A DNA stretch of 64,000 nucleotides from Symsagittifera roscoffensis (taxonomy: Eukaryota > Xenacoelomorpha > Acoela > Convolutidae), in contig NC_087069.1 in the NCBI RefSeq assembly GCF_963678635.1, forward strand, positions 44,156,688-44,220,687, read 5' to 3'. The translations under genes and the position numbers were made by a program. Under the pieces are notes generated by a model. That model was given only the letters and a program-made list of their open reading frames with translations, had not been told where the DNA came from and did not search any database. Below, in pieces: positions 33,564 to 43,481 of this stretch. Position 1 is the first letter of the stretch, and each line of letters begins with the position of its first letter.

Positions 33564-36500
33564 TTACTTTTTAAATTCTACTTTCTTTAATATTTTAGAT
33601 TGGGGGATGAACATTTTGTAGTTTTTACGTGGTTGATTTCGGAGTCTTGTTGTTTTTCTATGTTCTGATTTTTCTATTTCTTCTTGGGGTATTATTTGTT
33701 CTGTCATTTTTCTATTTTTTCTTTGTTTTGGAGATTCTTTATGGTTTTGTGTATTGTTTTTGGTGGGGGTTGGTTTTGTGTTTTGATTTTCGGTGGGGTT
33801 ATCATTTTGTTCTGTGTTTTTCAGATGTGGTTCACTTTGAATGATTTTTAATCCTGTGAAAGAATATAATTGAGTTAATTCGCGGAGTGCGTATTCTTTT
33901 GGGTAATAAGGTAATAGGTTGTTTCGATGTTGAACGATTTCTTTTTTGTTTGAGTCGGTAATTTTATATGTGACATCAGTGGGTTTTGCAATTATTTGGT
34001 AGGGTCCTTTTCGGAGGGGTTGTAATTTTTTAGAAATTCCTTTGTGAGTATTAAAATTAGGTATTAAAACAAATGTTCCAATTTTTAAATCGGAAGCTGG
34101 TGTAAAACGTGAATTGATTTGTTCATTTATGTTTTGTCTTTGTAATAACTTTTTTGTTATTTTTTGATAAATTTCATTGTGTTTTTTATCTCTATTTAGA
34201 ATCCATTCGGTGTGTGTACCGGAGGCTAATTTAAGAATTTGTGGGTGATGAAAATGATCTTCATCGTGTGTATGTAAAGGTAGGTTATAACAAATTGAGT
34301 CTTTATTTGGTTGACAATAACCTTGTGCGTTTTTATGGGAATTTGCTGTAAACATTATTGGTTTGCGTGGCTTTTGATTGAAAACCATTTCGTATGGTGA
34401 CATTCCTAAAGTTGTCGTTATTTGTGAATTATATGCTAAGGGAAATAATTTTACATCTGCTGACCATTCGGTATATTTTGTATCATTTCCGTTGATGATA
34501 CATCTAAGATATTCTTGTAATGAACGGTTCATACCTTCGACTAAGCCGTTTGTCCAAGGTGCATGAGATGTACGTGGTTTGTGTTTAATGTTGTATAAAT
34601 GACATAGTGTGATTATTTCATTATTTATGAATTCTGTACCATTGTCTGTGACTAAAATTTCTGGTAGTCCAAATTTTGCTATCCAGTGTTCATAGAGTGT
34701 TGTGTAAGCGTAATAAGCGTTACAATGTGGTACTGGGTTAAGTGCTACATAATGTGTAAATGCGTCAACAATTACCATAATGTAGGAGTTACCTTCTGAT
34801 GAGGGTGAAATTGGTCCTTTGGTATCAAATGAGATACGGTGATTAAAGTATAAACTTTGTCCTTTAAAATCTTGTTTTTGTGCTATTTGTTTTTGATTTG
34901 GGTAAGGTTTATTTAGTTGACATACTATACAATCATTGCATAGTACTTTTATCCAAATTGGTGCATTTGGGAAGTAAAAATTTTGTATAAAATTTGAATA
35001 TGTTTTCTCTGATCCAGAGTGTCCTTTAATATTTTGTGTATGTGAAATATTAAAAGCGATGAGAATCATACTTAAAGGGAGACAGGGAACTGTAGATTCA
35101 TTCAGGTTATACTCTAAAAGGTCTGTATTTTCGTTAATTGTTGTGTTGTTAAATTTGCGAAAGTATCGGAGGAGTGTTTTGTTTCCTAGAATGGTTGAAT
35201 CTGCTTTGACAGGTTTAGTTTTATATTTGTGCCATGATTTTAGTTGTCTAATTACTGGGTCAAGGTTTTGATATTGTTTCAGTGCTGAAATTGTAATTGT
35301 TTCTGTTGGGGGGAGAAAAATGTTTTCGATTTCTAATTTAGATAAGGGTATTGTATCAAGTGGGTCGTGAAGGTCAAAAACTTGATTTATTGTGTATTTT
35401 GAATCATTTGTTTGTGGTCCTGATAAATTTATTTTATCAGTTAAATCTTCTTTTTCAATTAGTGGAAAATGGTCTTTCTTAGGTAGGTGTTGTTTTGTTC
35501 GTTTTTGTTGGGTGTTATTTTTTATCCATTGAGAATATGGGATTGGTTTAAAAGTTGATGTTCCAAGTAGGTCAACTTCATAATGATTATTTTGACAATC
35601 TAAATAAAGTGGGAAATGTTGTAAATTATTTATTTGTGATTGTTCAATATCAGTTTTTACTGCATATTTGCATTCTAATCGGGGTGATGTTTCGTTTTCT
35701 GCAAGGTAGAATTTTATATTTTTGGGTATTTCAACTGTTGTTTTTCGTGTAAGTAATTCAGGTGGTGTATTTCGACTTAAGGTGTCTGGTAATGCAAGAT
35801 TTTTTCCTGCAGTCCAAACTATATGTAAGTTTGGAAACTTCATTAGAATTAGTTGAAATCTGTAAACTCGGTGGTTTGGGTTAGATTTCTGTGTGAAAAG
35901 AAAAATGATTGGTTTGTGGTCTGTGAATAAAACTGTGGGATGTTTTGATCCAAGTATCAGAAATTCATATTCTGTAAGTGTATATATTATGGCTGTACAT
36001 TTTCTCATTAGGGTTGAGAGTCGTAGCTCTGCTTGAGTGAATAATCGAGAATTTGCTGATATGAGATTCATTTTATTTGTACCATTATGTGATTGTAATA
36101 ATGCTGCGCCGATGCCAAAGTTCGAAGCATCGCACATTGCATAAAATGGTTGATTTGAATCTGGAATTGTGTTTGAAATTTGTTCAGTTAAAAGTTTCTT
36201 TATTTCTTCAAATCGTGTTTGATGTTCTATGTTCCATTCAAAGTTGTTTTGTTGTCTAAGGATGTTATAAAATGGTCGTAGATATAATTGCATTTTATAA
36301 ACATATTTACTTAAAAAGTTTAACATTCCAAGGAACTCTTGGATTTTCTTTTTATTTGTTGGTGGTTGAAGTTTTTGAATAGCGTCAATGCGTGATTTCA
36401 GTGGAGTGATTGTTTTTCTTTCTATGTTATGTCCTAAGAATTTAACTCTTGTCAAAAAGAAGTGTGATTTATCGGGGGCGGCCTTCAGATTTTCGTTCTG

Positions 36501-39500
36501 AAGTATTTGGTGATATGTTTCTAAAACTTTGAACATTTCGTCTTTTGTTTGTGATTGCATAAAAACATCGTCTAGATAGGTGATTGCGTTTTTCTTGAGT
36601 ATTAGTGGTCTAAAAATTTTGCTCATAAAAGCTGAAAATGCTGCTGGTCCTATGGATATTCCATAGAATAAGCGGTTGAATTCATATTGTTGGTTTCCGA
36701 TTACAAATTGTGTTAAACGTCGTGATTGTTCATCTAGTGGCATTTGATTGTATGCACTATTCATATCGGCGGTTGTAAAGTATTTGCCGTTTATTTTTGT
36801 TAAAATAACTTGTATTGGTTCAATGGGCCAATTACATTTTGATTCATCTATGAGTGAATTGAGGTATCTAGCATCGAGAACGATTTTTAATGATTCTCCT
36901 TTAGCTAGAATGATAACGGGGTTGATGAATGTGTTGCCTTTTGGTTGTTCTTCTTTATTAACTGGTGATATAATATTGTACTGTTCTAAAATATCGAGTA
37001 ATCTGTTTACTTTATCATGTAAGTGAATTGGTACTTTACTTGCTCTTTGTTTTTTGAAAACTGCGTCTGGTTTTAATGGGAGATGTAGTGATGAACTGAT
37101 TTTGCCAACATCGAATTTTGATGTTGCATAGACTGATGAATATTTAATTAGCTGTTTGGCTAACTTTTCGAATTCGTCTTGTGTTATTTGTGAATGTTGG
37201 AAATTAAACATTGTTAAAAATTTCTGTTGGTCCTCTGTGTAGTTACTGATGTTGAATGTAGGTTTGAAATATGGAGTTTTTGTGAAATAATCCGTATTTC
37301 TGTTTTCGTTACTTATTATATTATTTATAGATAATTCTTCATTAAGAATTGTAGATTGGCAAATATCTAGTAATTGGAGTATATTATTTACGCGATAGGC
37401 TTTTTCGTGTATTGGTGATATTGTAGCGTTAGTTTCACAATATCCTAAAAGTCCTAAAGGTAATGTTACTTGGTAAGGTGTGTTGTTATAAACATGTAAG
37501 GAAATAATATCTGAATTCGAATTTTTCAAATATTTTATTGAAGAGATTGTGATTTTGAAAAATTTATGAATAGGTTTGAATTCAAAATCTGACATATAAA
37601 GTTTTTGTTTGTTTTGTTCTTTATCATATTGGTGAACTTGTTTTATTGAAAAATTATAGATGTTTCCTGATAGTGGTTTCAGGTGTTTTCTTTGTTGGTT
37701 AAATATCGGATAAAATTTTGAAAAGAATGGTGGTTGTTTATTTAATCTTTGAAAAAATGTTAAGGATGTTTCTTTTGTTTTTGTATATTTATCTTTGATT
37801 AATATTTTACTATTTAGTATGTTAATTGTTGGTATATACTTTGAAATAAATGGTATTCCAATGATATTATATTTAATATCAGTGATATGGAATATTTGTT
37901 TAAATGGCTTGTTTAGAATTTTGCTTTGCTCCATTGTTCTGGTAGGGAGGAGAAATAATTGGATTTTTCCGTAGTTTATCAATGTTGATCCTTGTGCTGT
38001 TGCTAGCTTACTGGAGGTTTCAAGAGGTGTTAGCTTTGGGTGTAAAGTTTTTATTTCATTCCATGTGGGGATGTTTATTATGTTTGATTCTGCTCCTGAA
38101 TCAATTAAAAAATCTATTTCAAGGTCTGGTGGTTGAAATTCTTTATTTCTTGGGCTTTCTAAGAGAAATGGTATTGTCCAAATTTTTTCTTTGGGTTGTT
38201 CTTTTTGTATATTTTGATAAATGTGGTTTGTATTTAAGCATTTTGTTTTGACATTTTGATTGGGTTGTTCTGTAGTATTTTTTGCATTTGTTTCTTGCGT
38301 TGTTGGTGTGGAATTTATGGGTGTGGTGTAATAATTTTGAAGAAATTCTGTTTGATTTTCGTATATGTGTGATGGAAAGGGTTGTTCATATATGACAGAT
38401 TCATAGTCATTTTCGACTTTTATCATATTGATAGCAAGAGTGTTTTCTGTATCACTTTCTGAATCTGATGATGTACAGTTTATTTGATTGAGTTGTAACG
38501 TATCAGTTACTGTGTCATCAATACCTGGGGGGTCTGATGTTGTTTCTGGGTTAGCTTGTACTTGATTGATTTGTCTTTGATGTTTAGGTGTACTGCTTCT
38601 ATGACGATTATTAGAGTTATTATAGTGATTATTATTCCGGTGTGGTGATTGGGAATAATTTCTATAACGATTATTATAACTTGGGTGTCGATTTTGTGAA
38701 TTATTTCGCGATTTGTTTTGGTAATTATTGTTTGGTCTGTTATAGTTCGATCTATTATATGAGTTATTCCTTGATCGATTGTTCGGGTAATTCTGGTTTC
38801 GGTTGTTTGAATAACTTCTGTTTCGATTATAGGAGTAGTTTCTATTCCTATTATATGATGAATTTCGTGATTGAGTGTTTGGATAGTAGTTATTTCTTGA
38901 TTGGGAATTAGATCTAGAAACAAATCGTTGTGTATTTGAATTTGATCTGGAGTAGTTATTTCGACTATTTGGTCTATTGTAGTGATTTTGTGATGAATTA
39001 TACGTGTTTCTTCGTTCTGGTGATCTTCCTCTATAACTTGAGTTATATGGGGATTGATTTCTTGTATAACTTGTATTGTTCGGGAGTGGTTTTCCTGAAC
39101 TGTTGTTGCTGTGAACTGTTTTGTTCGGTAGATTTTGATCTTTTTTCATGTATTGATAGAATGATTTATTTGGTTCTTTGTATTTTTGAGGTTTATTTTG
39201 ACTATCTTGCTGTTTTTGTCTACATTCGGAAATACTATGTCCGTATCGTCGGCAATAATTACACCATTTTTTGAAAGATGGTTTGCCTTTAAAGTTTGGA
39301 TTCTTTTCATAAATATTAAGTATTTCAGTGATTTTTTCAACGAGATCTGTGTCTGATTCTTGTATATTATTAATATTAGTGGGAGTCGTTTCAATTTTGT
39401 TAACATATTGCAATTTCAGATTTTCCGTTTCTTCTAGTTTCATCGTGATTTCTGCTTGTTCTAGTTTGTCTACTAGTTTTCTAAAATCTAAATCGGGTTC

Positions 39501-41786
39501 TCGAATTGAAGAAGGATGGGATGCTCTCTTTTTTATTGCTATTTTCCTTAATTGTGGTGTTAAGGTCATCATTAAGATTTCTGTCATCTTTGTGTTTTTA
39601 TAGTCATGTGTATTTAGTGAGTATGCTTTTCGAACTAGTGTTTCGATTCGTACTGCTATTTGCTTGATGGTTTCGTTTGGTAATCTGCGAATTTCATTAC
39701 ATAAAACTCTTTGTTGTTGTTTGTTTCTTTCGGAGTCAAACATTTTTGAAAATTCTTGTGTAAATCTTTTCCAATTTGATTTTATTTCTAGGGGTAGTAC
39801 TGAAAACCATTTTTGGGCTGCGCCATCTAAGGTTGTTTGTATCAACGCTGTGCGTCGATGTATCCAGTTTTGATGTAGTGGCGTATTAATTGGTTCAGGT
39901 CCTATATTTAAAATCAAATTTGCTGTTACTGCGTTTAAATAATCTTCTACAGAGTATTCAGGGTCTGTTCCTGTGAAGACCATTAAAGGTTTGTTTGATG
40001 TTATTGATGATCCACCCATAAGGTATGGATTCATTGTCATTTGTAATGATTCTGCTGCATTTGGCATTTGAGAAAAATTTGAAAGTTGTTTTCTTGTTAT
40101 TTCATGTTGTTGGAGATAATATGGGAGTGGTATTTCATTTTGCATTTGTGATGGTTGATACGAGTGTGCAGTCATTGGATTTTGTTGTTGAATTGGTTGA
40201 AAAGATTGTATATTAATTGGATTTTGTTGTTGAATTGGTTGTTGATATTGTGCATCTATTGATTGTGGAGAAAAATTTCTATGATTTGTACGTGTTTTCT
40301 GTATTCCTTGTTTACGATATTCTTGAGTATTTGGTGCAAATATATCTGGCTGTAAGAAATCATCATCTGAGGATAAATAATCCATTTGATAAGATGTTTG
40401 TTTTTTATTTTTATTTTGTTGAAAAAATGGGTAATTTTCACTGCGATCCTGTGGAGGATTTGGTTGAAAATTTTTGGAATTATATTGGGCCGTTGGGTTA
40501 TCCCAGTTTCGAGGTTTTGTATATTGATTAAAATTCCTTTGTGGTTGATAATTTGTTTTTGATGGATGTGTATAATTATAATTATGGTCTGCAAAGTTGT
40601 TTCTAGTGAATGTTTTGCGTGTTTTTGATGGTATTGTCATGGGTCTGTATGTTTGGTAATCCATATGTGAATATTTAGGGGCAACCGAAGGTTTAACGGT
40701 TGATTGTAAGGTTACCTGTGTTTGTGAAGGATTTGTATTTCTTGGTGTTGTTAAATTTGGGCGTATTGGTGAAATACTTTGTTGTGTAGTTGTTGTGTGT
40801 ACAATTTCTTCATTTATGAAGTGTGATGGTGTCTGGATATCTTGTTGAGTAAGATTCCTAGTTCCATTGAGGTTTTCATTGTGTATGACTGTAGAGTTTA
40901 AACTATTATTTTGTGTATCGGGTAAAAATGTATTATAGTTTAATGGTGTTGCATCAATTGTTAATGGTATTACTCTTACATAATCTCTTATGTAAGATAC
41001 TGTACCTATTGCTTGACTTGAGATTGATTGTGGAAAGTTTATAAATGCGGGATGAGACCATTCGGGGTCCCAAACATAATCTGATTGTTCTGTGATAGCG
41101 GTATCATCGTTCGAGTTTTGGGGTCTAAAATTTTTTCTTGCTTGTGCAATTAAATCAATATTGTGTGTGAAATAATCTATTATGAACCATGCCAAAATTT
41201 TTTGTAAATCGTGTTTGGTATGTTGTGAAACGTCGTCTTTCGTGAAATTTTCTTTAATGATGTTTAAATAACTAGAGAGTAGTGTGATTTCATGTCGTAC
41301 TCTTAAATGTTTAGATGTTTCTGTCGGTGAGACATTTGTTATTGGAATTTCGTTTTCTAATATCGAAATATAACTATATATTATTGCGAAAACTTCATTG
41401 GTGAAAATGGAGTTTGCTCTTTGTGAGTTATGGTATTGGATGCTTTTTATATATTCTGAAAAAACTTTTGAAAATTCTAAATCAAGATCGTCTGTTTGAA
41501 TAGTATATGTTTTATTATTATGGTTTGGGGAAGTGAATTCTATAGAGTAGATTCCATACTGTTGTGTTATGTTGCATATATCTTTTAGATAGTGATCTAT
41601 GATTTGTCTTTTGATTTTTACATCGGGGAACTCTGTTTTACATGGACTGATTCCGGGTTCAAATAAATTTACGAGTAAATTTTGACAAAATATGTGTTGT
41701 CCTCTATCAGTATCTGCATCTACTATAAAAGGAAAGATTTCATCATCATCTGGAGTTTCGTCACCTGGGGTGTGCGTTGAACTCAT
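33564..41786 (-). CDS. gag-pol: Gag-Pol fusion polyprotein (2740 aa)
   Basis: One uninterrupted frame. A polar N-terminal region is followed by a Ty3-type capsid (about 590-790, block AAQKWFSVLP). A CCHC zinc knuckle sits at 842-855 (C-x2-C-x4-H-x4-C), then a long Arg/Asn/Ser/Tyr-rich tract (about 900-1085). The aspartic protease has DSGA at 1229. Reverse transcriptase has D1674 in motif A and YLDD at 1737-1740. RNase H has D1886 and TDHK around 1956. Integrase has the zinc end H2249/H2256/C2283/C2286, catalytic D2321, D2381, E2417 (D-35-E), and GPY near 2594. All key residues are present. There is no stop or frameshift between gag and pol, so the Gag excess must be produced another way. ATG at 41786 overlaps ORF0. 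Confidence 0.95.
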   Translation of the reverse strand: MSSTHTPGDETPDDDEIFPFIVDADTDRGQHIFCQNLLVNLFEPGISPCKTEFPDVKIKRQIIDHYLKDICNITQQYGIYSIEFTSPNHNNKTYTIQTDDLDLEFSKVFSEYIKSIQYHNSQRANSIFTNEVFAIIYSYISILENEIPITNVSPTETSKHLRVRHEITLLSSYLNIIKENFTKDDVSQHTKHDLQKILAWFIIDYFTHNIDLIAQARKNFRPQNSNDDTAITEQSDYVWDPEWSHPAFINFPQSISSQAIGTVSYIRDYVRVIPLTIDATPLNYNTFLPDTQNNSLNSTVIHNENLNGTRNLTQQDIQTPSHFINEEIVHTTTTQQSISPIRPNLTTPRNTNPSQTQVTLQSTVKPSVAPKYSHMDYQTYRPMTIPSKTRKTFTRNNFADHNYNYTHPSKTNYQPQRNFNQYTKPRNWDNPTAQYNSKNFQPNPPQDRSENYPFFQQNKNKKQTSYQMDYLSSDDDFLQPDIFAPNTQEYRKQGIQKTRTNHRNFSPQSIDAQYQQPIQQQNPINIQSFQPIQQQNPMTAHSYQPSQMQNEIPLPYYLQQHEITRKQLSNFSQMPNAAESLQMTMNPYLMGGSSITSNKPLMVFTGTDPEYSVEDYLNAVTANLILNIGPEPINTPLHQNWIHRRTALIQTTLDGAAQKWFSVLPLEIKSNWKRFTQEFSKMFDSERNKQQQRVLCNEIRRLPNETIKQIAVRIETLVRKAYSLNTHDYKNTKMTEILMMTLTPQLRKIAIKKRASHPSSIREPDLDFRKLVDKLEQAEITMKLEETENLKLQYVNKIETTPTNINNIQESDTDLVEKITEILNIYEKNPNFKGKPSFKKWCNYCRRYGHSISECRQKQQDSQNKPQKYKEPNKSFYQYMKKDQNLPNKTVHSNNSSGKPLPNNTSYTRNQSPYNSSYRGRSPERRNTYNSSQNHYNRPNSRNNYSRSNSNTQRFVSRSNSQSRNNYYPNTQSRNSSYNRNRNYSYNRNRSYSNNRNQNYPNNRSRNNSYNRSNYNRPNNNYQNKSRNNSQNRHPSYNNRYRNYSQSPHRNNNHYNNSNNRHRSSTPKHQRQINQVQANPETTSDPPGIDDTVTDTLQLNQINCTSSDSESDTENTLAINMIKVENDYESVIYEQPFPSHIYENQTEFLQNYYTTPINSTPTTQETNAKNTTEQPNQNVKTKCLNTNHIYQNIQKEQPKEKIWTIPFLLESPRNKEFQPPDLEIDFLIDSGAESNIINIPTWNEIKTLHPKLTPLETSSKLATAQGSTLINYGKIQLFLLPTRTMEQSKILNKPFKQIFHITDIKYNIIGIPFISKYIPTINILNSKILIKDKYTKTKETSLTFFQRLNKQPPFFSKFYPIFNQQRKHLKPLSGNIYNFSIKQVHQYDKEQNKQKLYMSDFEFKPIHKFFKITISSIKYLKNSNSDIISLHVYNNTPYQVTLPLGLLGYCETNATISPIHEKAYRVNNILQLLDICQSTILNEELSINNIISNENRNTDYFTKTPYFKPTFNISNYTEDQQKFLTMFNFQHSQITQDEFEKLAKQLIKYSSVYATSKFDVGKISSSLHLPLKPDAVFKKQRASKVPIHLHDKVNRLLDILEQYNIISPVNKEEQPKGNTFINPVIILAKGESLKIVLDARYLNSLIDESKCNWPIEPIQVILTKINGKYFTTADMNSAYNQMPLDEQSRRLTQFVIGNQQYEFNRLFYGISIGPAAFSAFMSKIFRPLILKKNAITYLDDVFMQSQTKDEMFKVLETYHQILQNENLKAAPDKSHFFLTRVKFLGHNIERKTITPLKSRIDAIQKLQPPTNKKKIQEFLGMLNFLSKYVYKMQLYLRPFYNILRQQNNFEWNIEHQTRFEEIKKLLTEQISNTIPDSNQPFYAMCDASNFGIGAALLQSHNGTNKMNLISANSRLFTQAELRLSTLMRKCTAIIYTLTEYEFLILGSKHPTVLFTDHKPIIFLFTQKSNPNHRVYRFQLILMKFPNLHIVWTAGKNLALPDTLSRNTPPELLTRKTTVEIPKNIKFYLAENETSPRLECKYAVKTDIEQSQINNLQHFPLYLDCQNNHYEVDLLGTSTFKPIPYSQWIKNNTQQKRTKQHLPKKDHFPLIEKEDLTDKINLSGPQTNDSKYTINQVFDLHDPLDTIPLSKLEIENIFLPPTETITISALKQYQNLDPVIRQLKSWHKYKTKPVKADSTILGNKTLLRYFRKFNNTTINENTDLLEYNLNESTVPCLPLSMILIAFNISHTQNIKGHSGSEKTYSNFIQNFYFPNAPIWIKVLCNDCIVCQLNKPYPNQKQIAQKQDFKGQSLYFNHRISFDTKGPISPSSEGNSYIMVIVDAFTHYVALNPVPHCNAYYAYTTLYEHWIAKFGLPEILVTDNGTEFINNEIITLCHLYNIKHKPRTSHAPWTNGLVEGMNRSLQEYLRCIINGNDTKYTEWSADVKLFPLAYNSQITTTLGMSPYEMVFNQKPRKPIMFTANSHKNAQGYCQPNKDSICYNLPLHTHDEDHFHHPQILKLASGTHTEWILNRDKKHNEIYQKITKKLLQRQNINEQINSRFTPASDLKIGTFVLIPNFNTHKGISKKLQPLRKGPYQIIAKPTDVTYKITDSNKKEIVQHRNNLLPYYPKEYALRELTQLYSFTGLKIIQSEPHLKNTEQNDNPTENQNTKPTPTKNNTQNHKESPKQRKNRKMTEQIIPQEEIEKSEHRKTTRLRNQPRKNYKMFIPQSKILKKVEFKK

Positions 41787-42228
41787 TTTTCCGTTCGATA
41801 ACTGTTAATATGTAATTATTAATGTGTCGAATTGGTTGATTCCAATTGTATAGATGTACTGGTTTTTGTTTGTACTGTTTTTTTATTCTTCTTTTTCCTC
41901 TTTGTGATGAATTTGAAGTTGTTTCTGAGTCAGAAAAATATAATTGATCGTGAAGTGGGTAATTTTTATCTATTGATTCTTTTAGTTTGTAAAGTTCGTC
42001 TAAACTGTTGGTTTCTGATTCTGAAAATGCGTTTCGATTTTTTGAAAATCTTTTTCGTGTTATTTGTCTTTGTTTAGTTATTATTTTTCTCTTTAGTGTT
42101 TGTCGTTTTGTGCGAATGTATCCAACTGTTTGTGTATGAGGTGTGATTACAAGGTCGTATTTTTTGTTATCTATTTCACAATTGTGTAAAATGATTGTTT
42201 GTTTATTTCCTAGGTTTTTAAATGACAT
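41761..42228 (-). CDS. ORF0: basic 155-aa protein before gag
   Basis: 155 codons from ATG 42228, overlapping the Gag-Pol start by 26 nt in another frame. Two strongly basic clusters (around residues 40-65, RTKRQTLKRK and KQRQITRKRF; and around 110-120, RGKRRIKKQYK) flank an acidic Ser-rich middle with repeated SDSE/SESE patches, likely kinase sites. This layout suggests nuclear import and RNA binding, as in Rev/Rex-type regulators or a nucleic-acid chaperone, but no homology is recognised. Its TGA lies inside CAGGTGACG, a possible splice donor, so splicing there would remove its stop. It may alternatively be a displaced Gag N-terminus. Confidence 0.7.
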   Translation of the reverse strand: MSFKNLGNKQTIILHNCEIDNKKYDLVITPHTQTVGYIRTKRQTLKRKIITKQRQITRKRFSKNRNAFSESETNSLDELYKLKESIDKNYPLHDQLYFSDSETTSNSSQRGKRRIKKQYKQKPVHLYNWNQPIRHINNYILTVIERKNEFNAHPR

Positions 42229-43461
42229 AAGGTTTAGAATGACGGATGCAAAAAGTTGTTAAATGATTTCTATTTTCCTAAACTGTTAGTTCTTACGATT
42301 TTTTGGTTAGCTTAACCTGGGTCTATTTGTTCAGGGTTGGAGAGAAAAGTATATCGATTCCGAAGAATGATTTTTACTTTCTCGTGACTAGTATAAGCTA
42401 AGGTGTTAACTTACTTAATCTTACTTAGGGGTAGTGATTGTGTTCAAGGGTTGGAGAATAGTAAATCGATCCACAAGGTTCAGGTATAATTAGAACGCGA
42501 GTAGTTCGTTAGATACTATTTTAAACTTACTAAGTCTAAGATTTATCCTGGGTCTGGTAAGAGGGGGGGTCAAGTGAAGGATGAATAACCGAAGTTCTTC
42601 ACTGTTTATCCTAATTTGAATGATTAGTTTTTTGTAAAAATTTCTATTAGTCCTGGGTTTTTAGAGAGGGTTGGGTAGTGAATCGACGTTTGAGGTCGTT
42701 AGACACTAATTAAGTGGGTGGGGGAGAACAAAGTTGTTCTGTTTGATCCAAGGATAAGCCTTGATGATCAAATTTAAAATTTAATTAAGTAGAAAATGAT
42801 TTAAGATCCAAGGATAAGCCTTGATGATCTGGTTTTAAAATTAAGTGACTTTAAGTTTTAATAAAGTTTTAAATTTGTGTAAAGGAAAGATTTAGTGTTT
42901 TGATGATATTAGTGGGTTTATGATTGCTGTTATGTTTTAGGTGATGAAGCTGGAACAACAAGATGATTTCTGATTACTAACCATTTATTGTCATGCTACT
43001 AATTTTTATTTTTATTTTCCAATAAATATTTTTCAAACATGTTTTGTATAATACTGCAGAATTTTAGGAAAACGATCTTAGATCTTTTTATCAATCGTTA
43101 TTGTATAATATTAATTTTGTTTAGCGCCTGAAATGATTCTGAAGAGTAACTTCAAGGTTTTATGTTTGCAAATGGAAATCTAAATTCATTGCAAGTAGTA
43201 TTCGAAATATAAAAGTTTGTTCTGGCTTTTGCCGAACTATCATATAACTATACGGCAAGTTTCTACTTTGTCGTATGTCGTCTTTGGTTCGATGTCTTCT
43301 TCCAATTCCGGGTAGTTCTATTATGGTTCGGAATATTGGCTCTGATCTATTGAGTCGGAGAGACATTTCAATTAAATTATTGTCGTATAACATTTTGTAA
43401 ATGTTTTTGTCTAATTTCTAATCTATTTTTGGTTAATTCTAATCTAGTAAGGTCTTGTTCG
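42229..43461 (-). other. 5' leader of the giant element with internal repeats
   Basis: Between PBS and ORF0. Two exact 25-bp repeats (42745-42769 and 42805-42829) each contain the hairpin CAAGGATAAGCCTTG. Three looser repeats, built on GGTTGG..G.A..AATCGA (about 42330, 42445 and 42670), follow. Donor-like GTAAG sites on minus lie near 42405-42430 and 42525. Probable roles are packaging, dimerisation or splicing; inferred only. Confidence 0.6.
43160..43393 (-). CDS. Leader ORF, 77 codons
   Basis: ATG at 43393, 70 nt after the PBS. The product is basic (RHRTKDDIRQ) with no recognised motif. It may be an upstream ORF reducing Gag-Pol translation, a first coding exon for spliced mRNAs, or chance. 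Not similar to host proteins known to me. Confidence 0.3.
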   Translation of the reverse strand: MLYDNNLIEMSLRLNRSEPIFRTIIELPGIGRRHRTKDDIRQSRNLPYSYMIVRQKPEQTFIFRILLAMNLDFHLQT

Positions 43462-43479
43462 AGACTTATGGTCGCACCA
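43462..43479 (-). other. Primer binding site candidate
   Basis: Two bases (TC) inside the 5' LTR the minus strand reads TGGTGCGACCATAAGTCT. The initial TGG matches the universal tRNA CCA end. The complement on the plus strand continues into a T-loop-like TTCGAGAC, as expected of a tRNA 3' half. The tRNA species could not be assigned from memory. Confidence 0.7.
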
Positions 43480-43481
43480 GA

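Noticed and set aside
38642-40594. Several long frames opposite or overlapping gag (for example 38642-38911 +, 40256-40594 -)
   Set aside because: Shadows of the Asn/Arg/Tyr-rich Gag region; composition is repetitive and lacks independent coding features.
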